In this document: positions 5,927 to 13,391 of the stretch, in pieces
How positions within the stretch are numbered: position 1 is the stretch's first letter
Layout of the letters: every line of letters begins with the position of its first letter
Assembly: GCA_029859385.1 (NCBI GenBank)
Contig: JAOUDF010000045.1
Coordinates: 1 to 14,231 of the forward strand
Direction: 5' to 3'
DNA: 14,231 bases
From: Nitrospirota bacterium
Lineage (GTDB): Bacteria > Nitrospirota > JAOUDF01
The notes under the pieces: model-generated
What the model was told of the DNA's origin: nothing
The model's input: only the letters and a program-made list of their open reading frames with translations
Database searches by the model: none
Translations under genes and position numbers: made by a program

Positions 5927-6361
5927 ATGAACAAGACAGCCGGAAACTTCATGAAAGCCGCGGTGCTCTACGCACTGGCAGGGATAATTTTGGGAATAGT
6001 CATGGCCGGGAGCCACGACTTTGCGATGGGCTCGGTCCATGCCCACCTGAGCCTGCTGGGCTGGACAAGCATGGCGATTTGCGGTCTTTATTACCAGTTT
6101 GTGCCGCAGGCAGCGGAGATGGGCGTGGCAAAGGTCCATTTCTGGCTTGCCAACGCAGGTGTGGTGGTTCTCACCAGCAGTGTCGCCCTCATTGTCAACG
6201 GGAACGCAGGCGCCGAGGTCGGTGCAGCGATTGGCTCGCTGGCGCTGCTGGTTTCGATGCTGCTCTTCGGGTACATCGTCTTTACGGCGAAGGAGGCCGG
6301 AAGGGAGAAGAGACAGGCGGCTTTCGGCAATAACAGCGTGTTGGCGAAGGAGCGGGTATGA
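5927..6361 (+). CDS. Small four-helix membrane protein with oxidase-like HAH motif
   Basis: A 144-residue integral membrane protein with four predicted helices at about 10-28, 40-62, 73-93 and 98-120, and a charged C-terminal tail. The segment VHAHLSLLGW (His38, His40) and the following GLYYQFVPQ resemble the early helices of heme-copper oxidase subunit I (CcoN/NorB). Small proteins of this kind are, from memory, often labelled cytochrome c oxidase subunit I-like. Whether it binds heme is unknown. The catalytic core is absent, so it cannot be an oxidase alone. The start is set at 5927 because GGAAGGAG lies just upstream. An in-frame ATG at 5909 would place that site inside the gene. A weak promoter, TTGTCC (5872) and CATAAA (5894), precedes it. 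The next ORF overlaps its stop as ATGA. Confidence 0.7.
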   Translation: MNKTAGNFMKAAVLYALAGIILGIVMAGSHDFAMGSVHAHLSLLGWTSMAICGLYYQFVPQAAEMGVAKVHFWLANAGVVVLTSSVALIVNGNAGAEVGAAIGSLALLVSMLLFGYIVFTAKEAGREKRQAAFGNNSVLAKERV

Positions 6362-6468
6362 CGATGTCGCGGGGCAAAATTAAGCTCTCGATGTTGTGCG
6401 CTATCGGATTAGTCATGCTGCTGATAACCAGCCCGGTCTGGGCGTCGCCCGCCAGAATGACCGTCTAG
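6358..6468 (+). CDS. 36-aa ORF consisting almost only of a signal peptide (possible truncated gene)
   Basis: The ATG at 6358 overlaps the preceding stop (ATGA) and has AAGGAG at 6347-6352, so it is likely translated. The product has a basic start, a hydrophobic stretch AIGLVMLLITS and a cleavage-like VWA, leaving only SPARMTV as the mature part. The last codons coincide with GCCAGAATGACCGT, nearly the end of the REP unit (GCCGGAATGACCGT at 5853-5866). The gene may thus have been cut short by a REP fragment or deletion. It could also be a real small peptide. Confidence 0.4.
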   Translation: MTMSRGKIKLSMLCAIGLVMLLITSPVWASPARMTV

Positions 6469-6497
6469 TTTCGAAGTGTCAGGGATACTCTTGTTGC

Positions 6498-6527
6498 TTG
6501 CCAGATGGCGGAAATTAGGGCTACAAT
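6498..6527 (+). promoter_or_regulatory. Sigma-70-type promoter of the TetR gene
   Basis: TTGCCA (6498-6503) and TACAAT (6522-6527) are separated by 18 bp, and each differs from consensus at one position. The start of transcription would be near 6534, about 35 nt before the TetR ATG. Confidence 0.55.
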
Positions 6528-6568
6528 GCTGATCCTGTATTTGGGTTGGTTATTTGAGGTCCTGATTT

Positions 6569-7216
6569 ATGCCGGTAAAGACAAAAGGCAGGAGCAGCCG
6601 CAAGTCGGCTAACGTGGCGGGCGAACGCAGGCGCGAGGCGATCATGGAGGCGGCGTGGGGCCTCTTCAAGGAGAAGGGGTACGCCGCCGTCAGCGTCGAC
6701 GAGATCATCCGCAAGTCGGGTGGATCGAAGACCACTCTTTACGAGATCTTCGGGAGCAAGGAAGGGCTGTTTCACGAGATCGTCAACTCGGTAACGAGCG
6801 TCATTCTTAAAGAGACGGAAATGCCCGTCGACCCCGACCACACGCCGCGCGAGGCCCTTACCCGCATAGGGAATTCCATCGCCACCCAGATTCTGACCGT
6901 CAAAGGGATAGACCTCTATATCCTGGCAGTCTCGGTTTCCAAGAGGTTCCCCGACATCTCGCGCATGTTCTTCGAATCGGGGCCGGAGCACGGTTTCCAT
7001 GGGCTTGCCCAGTATCTTAAAAGGGAGGTCGATGCGGGAAGGCTCAGGATAAAGGACCCTCAGATGGCCGCCGAGTTCTTCTTCGGGATGATCGTCGCCA
7101 GGGAACATATCGCCATGCCCGTCGGCTGCGCTGCTCCTCCGTCGAAGGCGCGGATTCGGAAGATCGTCGACGAGGCGGTCAATGTATTCCTCGCGGCCTA
7201 CAGCGCAGAAAAGTAA
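6569..7216 (+). CDS. TetR/AcrR-family transcriptional regulator
   Basis: A 215-residue one-component regulator. After a basic, disordered N-terminus (1-18) comes the TetR DNA-binding domain at about 20-67: AIMEAAWGLFKEKGYAAVSV, then DEIIRKSGGSKTTLYEIFGS with the typical TTLYxxFxSKExLF recognition helix. The C-terminal ligand-binding half is all-helical and resembles the AefR-like TetR_C_7 group, which would sense a small hydrophobic molecule. A GAGGT ribosome site lies ~9 nt before the ATG. There is no efflux or metabolic gene next to it in the same orientation before leuC, so its target cannot be read from context. It may control itself or act elsewhere. Confidence 0.92.
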   Translation: MPVKTKGRSSRKSANVAGERRREAIMEAAWGLFKEKGYAAVSVDEIIRKSGGSKTTLYEIFGSKEGLFHEIVNSVTSVILKETEMPVDPDHTPREALTRIGNSIATQILTVKGIDLYILAVSVSKRFPDISRMFFESGPEHGFHGLAQYLKREVDAGRLRIKDPQMAAEFFFGMIVAREHIAMPVGCAAPPSKARIRKIVDEAVNVFLAAYSAEK

Positions 7217-7274
7217 AGACTCCTCTCCCTCCATTTACCCAAGTCCCTCAGCCTTGCTTGCCCCGTTCGCCCAG

Positions 7275-7299
7275 GACCGGAAAAACCGGTTCATTTTTC
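7275..7299 (+). terminator. Candidate terminator between tetR and leuC
   Basis: The stem ACCGG-AAAAA-CCGGT (7276-7290) is followed by ATTTTT (7293-7298). The stem is only 5 bp, so efficiency is doubtful. Confidence 0.4.
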
Positions 7300-7319
7300 C
7301 CTAAAATCGTGATATAAAT
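7290..7319 (+). promoter_or_regulatory. Possible promoter of the leu-asd gene group
   Basis: A TATAAAT box at 7313-7319 lies 40 nt before leuC. A weak TTCATT (7290-7295) is 17 bp upstream. The -10 is good and the -35 poor. No T-box or leader peptide is visible. Confidence 0.35.
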
Positions 7320-7358
7320 GCGGTTTCCATTTTCCCACGTTTTCAGGAGGTTAGTTTC

Positions 7359-8642
7359 ATGGGCATGACCATTACCGAAAAGATTCTGGCGGCCCACTGC
7401 GGCAAGGATTCAGTGACGCCGGGTGAGCTGATCAATGCAAAGGTGGACATTGTGCTGTCCAACGACATCACGGCGCCCATCGCCATCAAGGAGTTCAAGA
7501 AGTCCGGCGCGACGGAGGTCTTCGACAAGGAGAAGATCGCCATGGTGCCCGACCACTTTGCGCCCAACAAGGACATAATGTCGGCCGAGCAGTGCAAGAT
7601 GCTCCGCGACTTCGCAAAGGAACACAACCTGACCCACTACTACGAGACAGGCCGCATGGGCGTCGAGCACGCACTGCTTCCCGAGCAGGGGGTGGTGGGG
7701 CCCGGCGACGTGGTTATCGGCGCCGACTCGCACACCTGCACCTACGGCGGACTGGGGGCATTCTCTACCGGCGTCGGCTCCACCGACGTGGCCGCGGCCA
7801 TGATCACCGGCGAAATCTGGTTCAAGGTGCCCGAGTCGATGAAGTTCGTCTACAAGGGGAAGCTCAATCGCTGGGTGGGCGGCAAGGACCTTATCCTGCA
7901 CACCATTGGCGACATCGGCGTTGACGGCGCCCTCTACCGCGCCATGGAGTTCACCGGCGAGGTGATCGAGAAGCTCGATATGTCGAACCGGCTCACCATG
8001 GCCAACATGGCCATTGAGGCGGGCGGCAAGAACGGTATTGTCGCGCCCGACGCCATCACCGAGGCATACGTGAAGGGGCGCGCCAAGAGGCCGTACAAGT
8101 TCTACGCCTCCGACGCCGACGCAAAGTACGTCGACATCCGCGAATACGACTGCTCGAAGCTCGAGCCGGTGGTGGCCTGCCCGCACCTGCCGTCCAACAC
8201 CAAGTTCGTCAGCGAACTCTCCAAGATCACCGTCGACCAGGTATTCGTCGGCTCCTGCACCAACGGCCGCATCGAGGACCTGCGCGAGGCAGCGGCGGTG
8301 ATGAAGGGACGGAAGGTTGCCCCCTATGTGCGGATGATCGTCATCCCGGCGACGGTAGAAATTTACCGCCAGGCGCTGCACGAGGGGCTGCTCGATATCT
8401 TCATGAACGCCGACGCGGCGATCTCCACACCGACTTGCGGTCCCTGCCTCGGCGGGCATATGGGGATTCTGGCCAAGGGCGAGAAGGCCATTGCCACGTC
8501 CAACCGGAACTTCGTGGGCCGGATGGGGCATCCCGAGAGCGAGGTTTACCTCTCGAATCCATCAGTAGCTGCGGCTTCGGCGGTGCTGGGACGGATTGCG
8601 CACCCCGAGGAAGTTGGGGCAGTGGAACTGGTCGCCAGATAG
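7359..8642 (+). CDS. leuC: 3-isopropylmalate dehydratase, large subunit
   Basis: Large subunit of the [4Fe-4S] isomerase that converts 2-isopropylmalate to 3-isopropylmalate in leucine synthesis. At 427 residues it belongs to the shorter class (homoaconitase/DmdA-like group), not the ~466-residue enterobacterial type. Cluster ligands are Cys300 in VGSCTNGR and Cys360/Cys363 in CGPCLGG. Other aconitase-fold signatures are GADSHTCTYGGLGAFSTGVG, GEIWFKVP and the C-terminal SNRNFVGRMG. AGGAGG at 7345-7350 fixes the ATG at 7359, with a second ATG at 7365 also possible. Homoaconitase is the main alternative, but leuD and leuB directly downstream favour the leucine role. It is first in the leuC-leuD-leuB-asd group and is separated from leuD by a palindromic repeat. 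Confidence 0.96.
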   Translation: MGMTITEKILAAHCGKDSVTPGELINAKVDIVLSNDITAPIAIKEFKKSGATEVFDKEKIAMVPDHFAPNKDIMSAEQCKMLRDFAKEHNLTHYYETGRMGVEHALLPEQGVVGPGDVVIGADSHTCTYGGLGAFSTGVGSTDVAAAMITGEIWFKVPESMKFVYKGKLNRWVGGKDLILHTIGDIGVDGALYRAMEFTGEVIEKLDMSNRLTMANMAIEAGGKNGIVAPDAITEAYVKGRAKRPYKFYASDADAKYVDIREYDCSKLEPVVACPHLPSNTKFVSELSKITVDQVFVGSCTNGRIEDLREAAAVMKGRKVAPYVRMIVIPATVEIYRQALHEGLLDIFMNADAAISTPTCGPCLGGHMGILAKGEKAIATSNRNFVGRMGHPESEVYLSNPSVAAASAVLGRIAHPEEVGAVELVAR

Positions 8643-8654
8643 TTCATTATTGTT

Positions 8655-8788
8655 CGTCCGAAAACTCCCTCCCTTTCAAGGGGAGGGTTGGGGTGGGGAT
8701 GGGGCAGAGGGCTTGAGTATCTGCTTGAACCCCACCCTCACCCTGACCCTCTCCCTGAAGGAGAGGGGAAAATCCGGATTTTCGGACG
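8655..8788. repeat. 134-bp palindromic MITE-like element between leuC and leuD
   Basis: Terminal repeats CGTCCGAAAA (8655-8664) and TTTTCGGACG (8779-8788) are perfect inverses. Inside, GGGTGGGG (8691-8698) pairs with CCCCACCC (8730-8737), and CCCTCTCC-N5-GGAGAGGG (8747-8767) forms a second hairpin. Purine-rich (left) and pyrimidine-rich (right) arms resemble a widespread intergenic family of CCCTCTCCC...GGGAGAGGG type. No target duplication is obvious. It lies within the presumed transcript. Confidence 0.7.
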
Positions 8789-8816
8789 GTAACCGACTAT
8801 TTTAAGGAGATACACC

Positions 8817-9311
8817 TTGAGCATGAAAGGCAAAGCCTGGAAATTCGGCGCGGACATCGACACCGACGCCATCATACCTGCACGTTACCTGAACACCTCC
8901 GATCCTGCGGAGCTGGCAAAGCACTGCATGGAGGACGCGGACAAGGATTTTGTAAAGAAGATGAAGGCCGGCGACATCATCGTGGCCGACAAGAACTTCG
9001 GCTGCGGCTCGTCCCGCGAGCATGCGCCCATCTCCATCAAGGCGGCGGGCGTATCGTGTGTCATCGCCAAGACCTTCGCCCGCATCTTCTACCGCAACTC
9101 CTTCAACATGGGGCTGCCGATCTTCGAGTGCCCCGAGGCATCGACGGGTATCCGCGAGGGTGACGAGGTGGAGGTCGACATGGCTACCGGCGTCATCAAG
9201 AACGTGACGAAGGGCGAGACCTACCAGGCCCAGCCGATTCCGCCGTTCATGCGGGAGCTGATCGCCGACGGCGGGTTGATGAAGCATGTCATGAAGAAGC
9301 GCGCGGCGTAA
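8817..9311 (+). CDS. leuD: 3-isopropylmalate dehydratase, small subunit
   Basis: Small, swivelling-domain subunit (164 residues) that completes the isomerase active site with LeuC. The signatures are DIDTDAIIPARYLNT near the N-terminus, the substrate loop NFGCGSSREHAP at about 61-72, and IAKTFARIFYRNSFNMGLP. The length matches the short LeuD class that partners ~420-residue LeuC. The start is taken as TTG at 8817 because AAGGAG (8804-8809) is 7 nt away. The ATG at 8823 would be 13 nt away, which is less usual. The gene follows leuC after the palindromic element and precedes leuB after another repeat. Confidence 0.95.
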   Translation: MSMKGKAWKFGADIDTDAIIPARYLNTSDPAELAKHCMEDADKDFVKKMKAGDIIVADKNFGCGSSREHAPISIKAAGVSCVIAKTFARIFYRNSFNMGLPIFECPEASTGIREGDEVEVDMATGVIKNVTKGETYQAQPIPPFMRELIADGGLMKHVMKKRAA

Positions 9312-9332
9312 CAAGCGACTGAGATTAAATAC

Positions 9333-9390
9333 GTCATGCCCGAGTGATTATATCGGGCATCCACTGGATTCCCGCCTTCGCGGGAATGAC
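9333..9390. repeat. Diverged double-hairpin repeat between leuD and leuB
   Basis: Two adjacent hairpins, ATGCCCGA...TCGGGCAT (9336-9360) and ATTCCCGC-CTTC-GCGGGAAT (about 9368-9387), are framed by GTCAT at 9333 and ATGAC at 9390. The outline matches the REP-type units elsewhere in the window, but the stem sequences differ. It ends 8 nt before the leuB ribosome site (9398-9404), so folding could influence leuB expression or mRNA stability. Confidence 0.65.
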
Positions 9391-9410
9391 GGCTTTTAAA
9401 GGAGTTGTTG

Positions 9411-10508
9411 ATGTCTAACAGATACAAGATTGCAGTCCTCCCCGGCGACGGCATTGGCCCCGAGGTCATGGCCGAGGCGCTGAAGTTTCTCGACGCAGTG
9501 GAGAAGATCAAAGGGGTGAAGTTCGAGCGGACCACCTGCAACGTGGGCGGCGCGGGGATCGACAACGAGGGCAAGGCACTCCCCGACACCACACTGGCGG
9601 CGTGCAAGGCGGCCGATGCCATCCTCTTCGGCTCGGTAGGCGGCCCCAAGTGGGAGAAGCTCCCTCCGGCGGAGCAGCCCGAGCGCGGTGCACTGTTGCC
9701 GCTGCGGAAGATTTTTGGCCTGTTCGCCAACCTGCGGCCCGCGGTGGTCTACCCGCCCCTGGCCAAGGCGTCGGTGCTGCGGTCCGACATCGTGGGCGAC
9801 GGCTTCGACCTGCTCATCGTGCGCGAGTTGACCGGCGGCCTCTACTTCGGCCAGCCCAAGGGGCGCGAGGCGGTGGACGGCGGCGAAAAGGCTTATGATA
9901 CGCTGGTCTACACCACGCAGGAGATCGAGCGGATCGCCCGGGTGGCCTTCGAGGCGGCCCGCAAGCGGCGTAAGAAAGTCTGCTCCATCGACAAGGCCAA
10001 CGTGCTGACCACCATGGTGCTGTGGCGCGAGGTGCTGACCCGCATCGGCAAGGAGTACCCCGATGTGGAGCTGAGCCACATGTACGTGGACAACGCGGCC
10101 ATGCAGCTTATCAAGAACCCCAAGCAGTTCGACGTGATCCTGGCCGATAACATGTTCGGCGACATCCTCTCCGACGAGGCGGCCCAGGTGACCGGCTCCA
10201 TCGGCATGCTGCCGTCGGCGTCGCTGGCGGAGGGGACTTTCGGGCTTTACGAACCGTCCGGCGGCTCGGCTCCCGACATTGCCGGGCAGGGTATTGCAAA
10301 CCCGATAGCCCAGATACTCTCGGCCGGGATGATGCTCAAGTTCTCCTTCGGCATGAATGATGTGGCCGACCGGCTCGACAAGGCGGTAACGAAGGTGCTG
10401 GCCGACGGCCTTCGCACGGGAGACATCGTGCAGGGCGACGCGGGCGAGAAGGTTGTGGGCACGGCGGAGATGGGAAATGCGATTGTGAAGGCGTTCGAGA
10501 ATATCTAG
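9411..10508 (+). CDS. leuB: 3-isopropylmalate dehydrogenase
   Basis: Catalyses NAD-dependent oxidation and decarboxylation of 3-isopropylmalate to 2-oxoisocaproate. The 365-residue product starts MSNRYKIAVLPGDGIGPEV. Catalytic Tyr145 (GGLYFGQP), Lys195 (SIDKANVL), Asp227 (YVDNAAM) and metal ligands Asp251 and Asp255 (GDILSDEA) fall at the numbering used for the E. coli enzyme. The C-terminal NAD-binding loop GSAPDIAGQGIANP is intact. AAAGGAG at 9398-9404 points to the ATG at 9411; TTG codons at 9405 and 9408 in the same frame are too close to it. asd follows after 13 nt, so the two are surely cotranscribed. Confidence 0.97.
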   Translation: MSNRYKIAVLPGDGIGPEVMAEALKFLDAVEKIKGVKFERTTCNVGGAGIDNEGKALPDTTLAACKAADAILFGSVGGPKWEKLPPAEQPERGALLPLRKIFGLFANLRPAVVYPPLAKASVLRSDIVGDGFDLLIVRELTGGLYFGQPKGREAVDGGEKAYDTLVYTTQEIERIARVAFEAARKRRKKVCSIDKANVLTTMVLWREVLTRIGKEYPDVELSHMYVDNAAMQLIKNPKQFDVILADNMFGDILSDEAAQVTGSIGMLPSASLAEGTFGLYEPSGGSAPDIAGQGIANPIAQILSAGMMLKFSFGMNDVADRLDKAVTKVLADGLRTGDIVQGDAGEKVVGTAEMGNAIVKAFENI

Positions 10509-10521
10509 GAAGGGATAATAC

Positions 10522-11541
10522 ATGTTCAAGAAAAAAGACAGTTATGTGGTAGCGGTTGTCGGTGCAACGGGCGCAGTGGGCAGTGAGATGATCGAGGTGC
10601 TGGCGGAGCGGAACTTCCCGGTCAGCGAGCTTCGTCCCCTGGCGTCGGAGCGTTCCGAGGGGAAGACCGTCGAGTTCAAGGGGAAGAACGTGAAGGTGCA
10701 GAAGCTTACCGCCGAATCGTTCAAGGGGGTCGATATCGCCCTCTTCTCCGCGGGTGCCGACCGGAGCCTGGAGTTCTGCCCCGCGGCCGCTGCCGCCGGT
10801 GCTGTCTGCATCGACAACTCCAGCGCCTTCCGCATGGACCCTGTTGTCCCGCTGGTAGTGCCCGAGGTGAACCCGCACGACATCGCCAAGTACACCACCA
10901 AGGGGATCATCGCCAACCCCAACTGCTCCACCATCCAGATGGTAGTGGCGCTCAAGCCGCTGCACGACGCGGCGAAGATCAAGCGGGTCGTGGTGACCAC
11001 CTTCCAGTCGGTCTCCGGCACCGGGGCAAAGGCCATGGACGAGCTGCTGGACCAGACCAAGGCGCTCCTCTCCTTCCAGGAAGTGGAGAAGAAGGTCTAC
11101 CCGCATCAGATCGCCTTCAACTGCCTGCCGCACATCGACAAGTTCATCGAGAACGGCTACACCAAGGAAGAGATGAAGATGGTCAACGAGACCAACAAGA
11201 TCATGGGTGACGACTCCATCCGCGTCACCGCCACCACCGTGCGCGTGCCGGTCTTCCGCTGCCACTCCGAATCGGTGAACATCGAGACCGAGAAGAAGCT
11301 TTCGGCCAACGAGGCGCGGGCTATCCTCTCCACCGCACCGGGGGTGGTGCTCTACGACGACCCGGCCCGGAATGTGTACCCGCTGGCCATCGACGTGGCG
11401 GGCAGCGACGACACCTACGTGGGCCGTATCCGCGAAGACGAATCTATCCCCAACGGCCTCAACATGTGGGTCGTGGCCGACAACCTGCGCAAGGGCGCGG
11501 CGACGAACGCGGTGCAGATTGCGGAGTACTTGATTAAATAG
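10522..11541 (+). CDS. asd: Aspartate-semialdehyde dehydrogenase
   Basis: Reduces aspartyl phosphate with NADPH to aspartate semialdehyde, the branch point for lysine/diaminopimelate, threonine, methionine and isoleucine. The 339-residue protein has the Rossmann glycine motif VGATGAVGSEM at 14-24, the catalytic Cys135 in NPNCSTIQM, and a conserved RCHSESV segment with His248 as the likely base. The length fits the common bacterial form. AGGAAGGG about 7-14 nt upstream is the ribosome site. It is the last gene of the leuC-leuD-leuB-asd group. No clear terminator follows, and the next gene lies 42 nt downstream with quite different codon use. Confidence 0.97.
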   Translation: MFKKKDSYVVAVVGATGAVGSEMIEVLAERNFPVSELRPLASERSEGKTVEFKGKNVKVQKLTAESFKGVDIALFSAGADRSLEFCPAAAAAGAVCIDNSSAFRMDPVVPLVVPEVNPHDIAKYTTKGIIANPNCSTIQMVVALKPLHDAAKIKRVVVTTFQSVSGTGAKAMDELLDQTKALLSFQEVEKKVYPHQIAFNCLPHIDKFIENGYTKEEMKMVNETNKIMGDDSIRVTATTVRVPVFRCHSESVNIETEKKLSANEARAILSTAPGVVLYDDPARNVYPLAIDVAGSDDTYVGRIREDESIPNGLNMWVVADNLRKGAATNAVQIAEYLIK

Positions 11542-11583
11542 TTCTATTGTAATCGCCCCTTCCAACAATTCAGAGTACACTTT

Positions 11584-11943
11584 ATGCGACAGCTGTGTCT
11601 CTTCTTGGTGGCACTATTTGCTTTTGGATCTATTTGTTTTGGCGCTGAAAAGATTGATTGCCCTAAAGGCACAACTCCAAAAGCTGAAACTACCCCGGAG
11701 GTTTCCGAAGCTTGGTGTGAGCTACATGAGAACGGGAAGGCAGTGATGCATGGCCCTTTTCGTGCATGGTGGCCTAATGGAAAGCTTGGGACAGAAGGTC
11801 AGTATGATCATGGTAAAGCTGTTGGCGTGTGGCGTGGTTGGTATGAGACAGGAGAATTGCAAGGAGAAGAGTGGTTTGAGAACGGTAAAAAAGTTAGAAG
11901 TCGATATTTGGACAAGCAGGGCCGTGAAACACGAGAACCTTAA
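11584..11943 (+). CDS. Secreted MORN-like repeat protein, probably acquired
   Basis: A 119-residue protein. Residues 1-20 form a signal peptide ending CFGA. The mature part repeats an aromatic/glycine pattern typical of the MORN/YwqK type: ELHENGKAVMHGPFRAWWPN, then GKLGTEGQYDHGKAVGVWRG, then WYETGELQGEEWFENGKKV. Such repeats form beta-hairpin ribbons; no activity can be assigned. The gene is notably AT-rich beside asd and tldD and has no good ribosome-binding site before its ATG, which suggests insertion between two older genes. Any expression may depend on read-through from asd. Two cysteines in the mature part (KIDCPKG and EAWCELH) could form a disulfide. Confidence 0.7.
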   Translation: MRQLCLFLVALFAFGSICFGAEKIDCPKGTTPKAETTPEVSEAWCELHENGKAVMHGPFRAWWPNGKLGTEGQYDHGKAVGVWRGWYETGELQGEEWFENGKKVRSRYLDKQGRETREP

Positions 11944-11967
11944 ATATTGCTAAACCTAGAGCGCATT

Positions 11968-13356
11968 ATGTCCAATCATATCCTCGACTACCCTCTCATC
12001 CTCAAAACCGCTCTCCGTCACGGCGGCGATTTCGCCGACGTCTTCGTGGAGCGGAGCGTCTCGACCCTTATCCAGCTCGAGGACAACAAGGTCGAGAAGG
12101 TGATTACCGGCACCGACTGCGGTGCGGGGGTGCGGGTTCTTTTCGGCGGCAAGACGGCCTATGCCTACGGCAACGATCTTTCCACCGATGCTCTTGTACG
12201 ATTGGCCGAGACGGTGAGCGCGGCGGTGAAGGGGGCGGCGGGCGACGTTACCGTCAACCTCTCGAAGAGACATCCGCTGGTTGTGCATCCTGTGCGGCGC
12301 CACCCGACCGATGTCGAGACGACGGTGAAGGTGGGCATGGTGCGTTCGGCCAACGACCGGGCGCGCGGCGCGGGCGACAAGGTGCGGCAGGTGATGGTGG
12401 TCTACCGCGACAAGGTTTCGGACATTACCATCGCTACGTCAGACGGCACGCTGGTGGACGACCATCGGGTCTATACCACCGGGCTGGTGCAGGTGATTGC
12501 GGCTGACGGCGAGGTGCTGCAGACGGGGTACGAGCCGGTGAGCGGGCTTGCCGGTTATGAGCTGTTCGATGAATCGCCGCTGGAGACGGCGGCAGAAACG
12601 GCTGCCCGGCGGGCGCTGATGATGCTCACGGCCCGGAAGGCGCCGGGCGGTTCGATGCCGGTGGTACTCTCGGCCGATGCGGGTGGCACCATGATCCACG
12701 AGGCGGTGGGGCACGGGCTGGAGGCTGATCTGGCTTTGCAGGGTCTTTCGGTCTACGCGGGGAAGCTGGGGCAGAAGATCGCCTCACCGCTCATTACGGT
12801 CATCGACGACGCGACTCTCATAAACAAGCGCGGCTCCTTCTCTTTCGACGACGAGGGGATCGAGGCGGAGCGGACGGTGCTCATCGAGGACGGCATTCTG
12901 AAGTCGTACATGTGCGACCGGCTCTGGGCGCTTAACGGCAACCTGAAATCCACCGGTAACGGCCGTCGCGAGTCGTACCAGTGCCGTCCCATCCCGCGCA
13001 TGACCAACACCTTTATCGCTCCCGGAAAGTCCGACCCGGCGGAGATTGTCCGTTCCACTTCATCCGGCCTGTTCGTGAAGAAGATGGGCGGCGGGCAGGT
13101 GAACACGGTGACGGGCGATTTTGTCTTCGAGGTGAGCGAGGGGTATATGATCGAAAACGGCAAGATCGGCGAACCGGTGCGCGGCGCCACGCTGACGGGC
13201 AACGGCCCTCATGTGCTGGAGACCATCGACATGCTGGGGAACGACCTGGGCTTTTCCATCGGCACCTGCGGCAAGGACGGGCAGGGGGCGCCGGTTTCCG
13301 ACGCTCAGCCGACGCTGCGCATTCCGGAGATCGTGGTGGGCGGGCATATCGGGTAG
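11968..13356 (+). CDS. tldD: TldD/PmbA-family metalloprotease
   Basis: A 462-residue member of the modulator of DNA gyrase (TldD/PmbA) family. In E. coli TldD acts with TldE/PmbA as a zinc-dependent protease on unfolded or modified peptides. The N-terminal domain starts HGGDFADVFVERS. The metal motif HExxxH is intact as His244-Glu245...His249 (MIHEAVGHGLEADL), and the C-terminal SIGTCGKDGQGAP holds the further ligand region. These features make it the catalytic TldD rather than TldE, which lacks the motif. The ATG at 11968 gives the natural N-terminus; a TTG at 11947 in frame would only add seven residues. No tldE lies in the window. GC-rich codons match asd rather than the MORN-like gene between them. 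Confidence 0.92.
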   Translation: MSNHILDYPLILKTALRHGGDFADVFVERSVSTLIQLEDNKVEKVITGTDCGAGVRVLFGGKTAYAYGNDLSTDALVRLAETVSAAVKGAAGDVTVNLSKRHPLVVHPVRRHPTDVETTVKVGMVRSANDRARGAGDKVRQVMVVYRDKVSDITIATSDGTLVDDHRVYTTGLVQVIAADGEVLQTGYEPVSGLAGYELFDESPLETAAETAARRALMMLTARKAPGGSMPVVLSADAGGTMIHEAVGHGLEADLALQGLSVYAGKLGQKIASPLITVIDDATLINKRGSFSFDDEGIEAERTVLIEDGILKSYMCDRLWALNGNLKSTGNGRRESYQCRPIPRMTNTFIAPGKSDPAEIVRSTSSGLFVKKMGGGQVNTVTGDFVFEVSEGYMIENGKIGEPVRGATLTGNGPHVLETIDMLGNDLGFSIGTCGKDGQGAPVSDAQPTLRIPEIVVGGHIG

Positions 13357-13391
13357 TAAAGAAGTAGTCTTTTAAAGTTACAAAAGCTCTT

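Noticed and set aside
5173..5952. 259-aa minus-strand frame covering the repeat-protein gene
   Set aside because: Part of it is translated REP repeat (VIPAKAGIQ), a common artefact, and the rest is the shadow of the plus-strand gene.
7410..8531. Long open frame on the minus strand opposite leuC (also opposite leuB and asd at 9396-10529 and 10336-11580)
   Set aside because: GC-rich coding DNA commonly leaves the opposite strand open. The plus-strand frames encode clear enzymes and the minus translations are low-complexity His/Val/Arg/Leu-rich text.
11947..11967. Upstream TTG start for tldD
   Set aside because: It adds only seven residues without better ribosome-site support; the ATG at 11968 is preferred.
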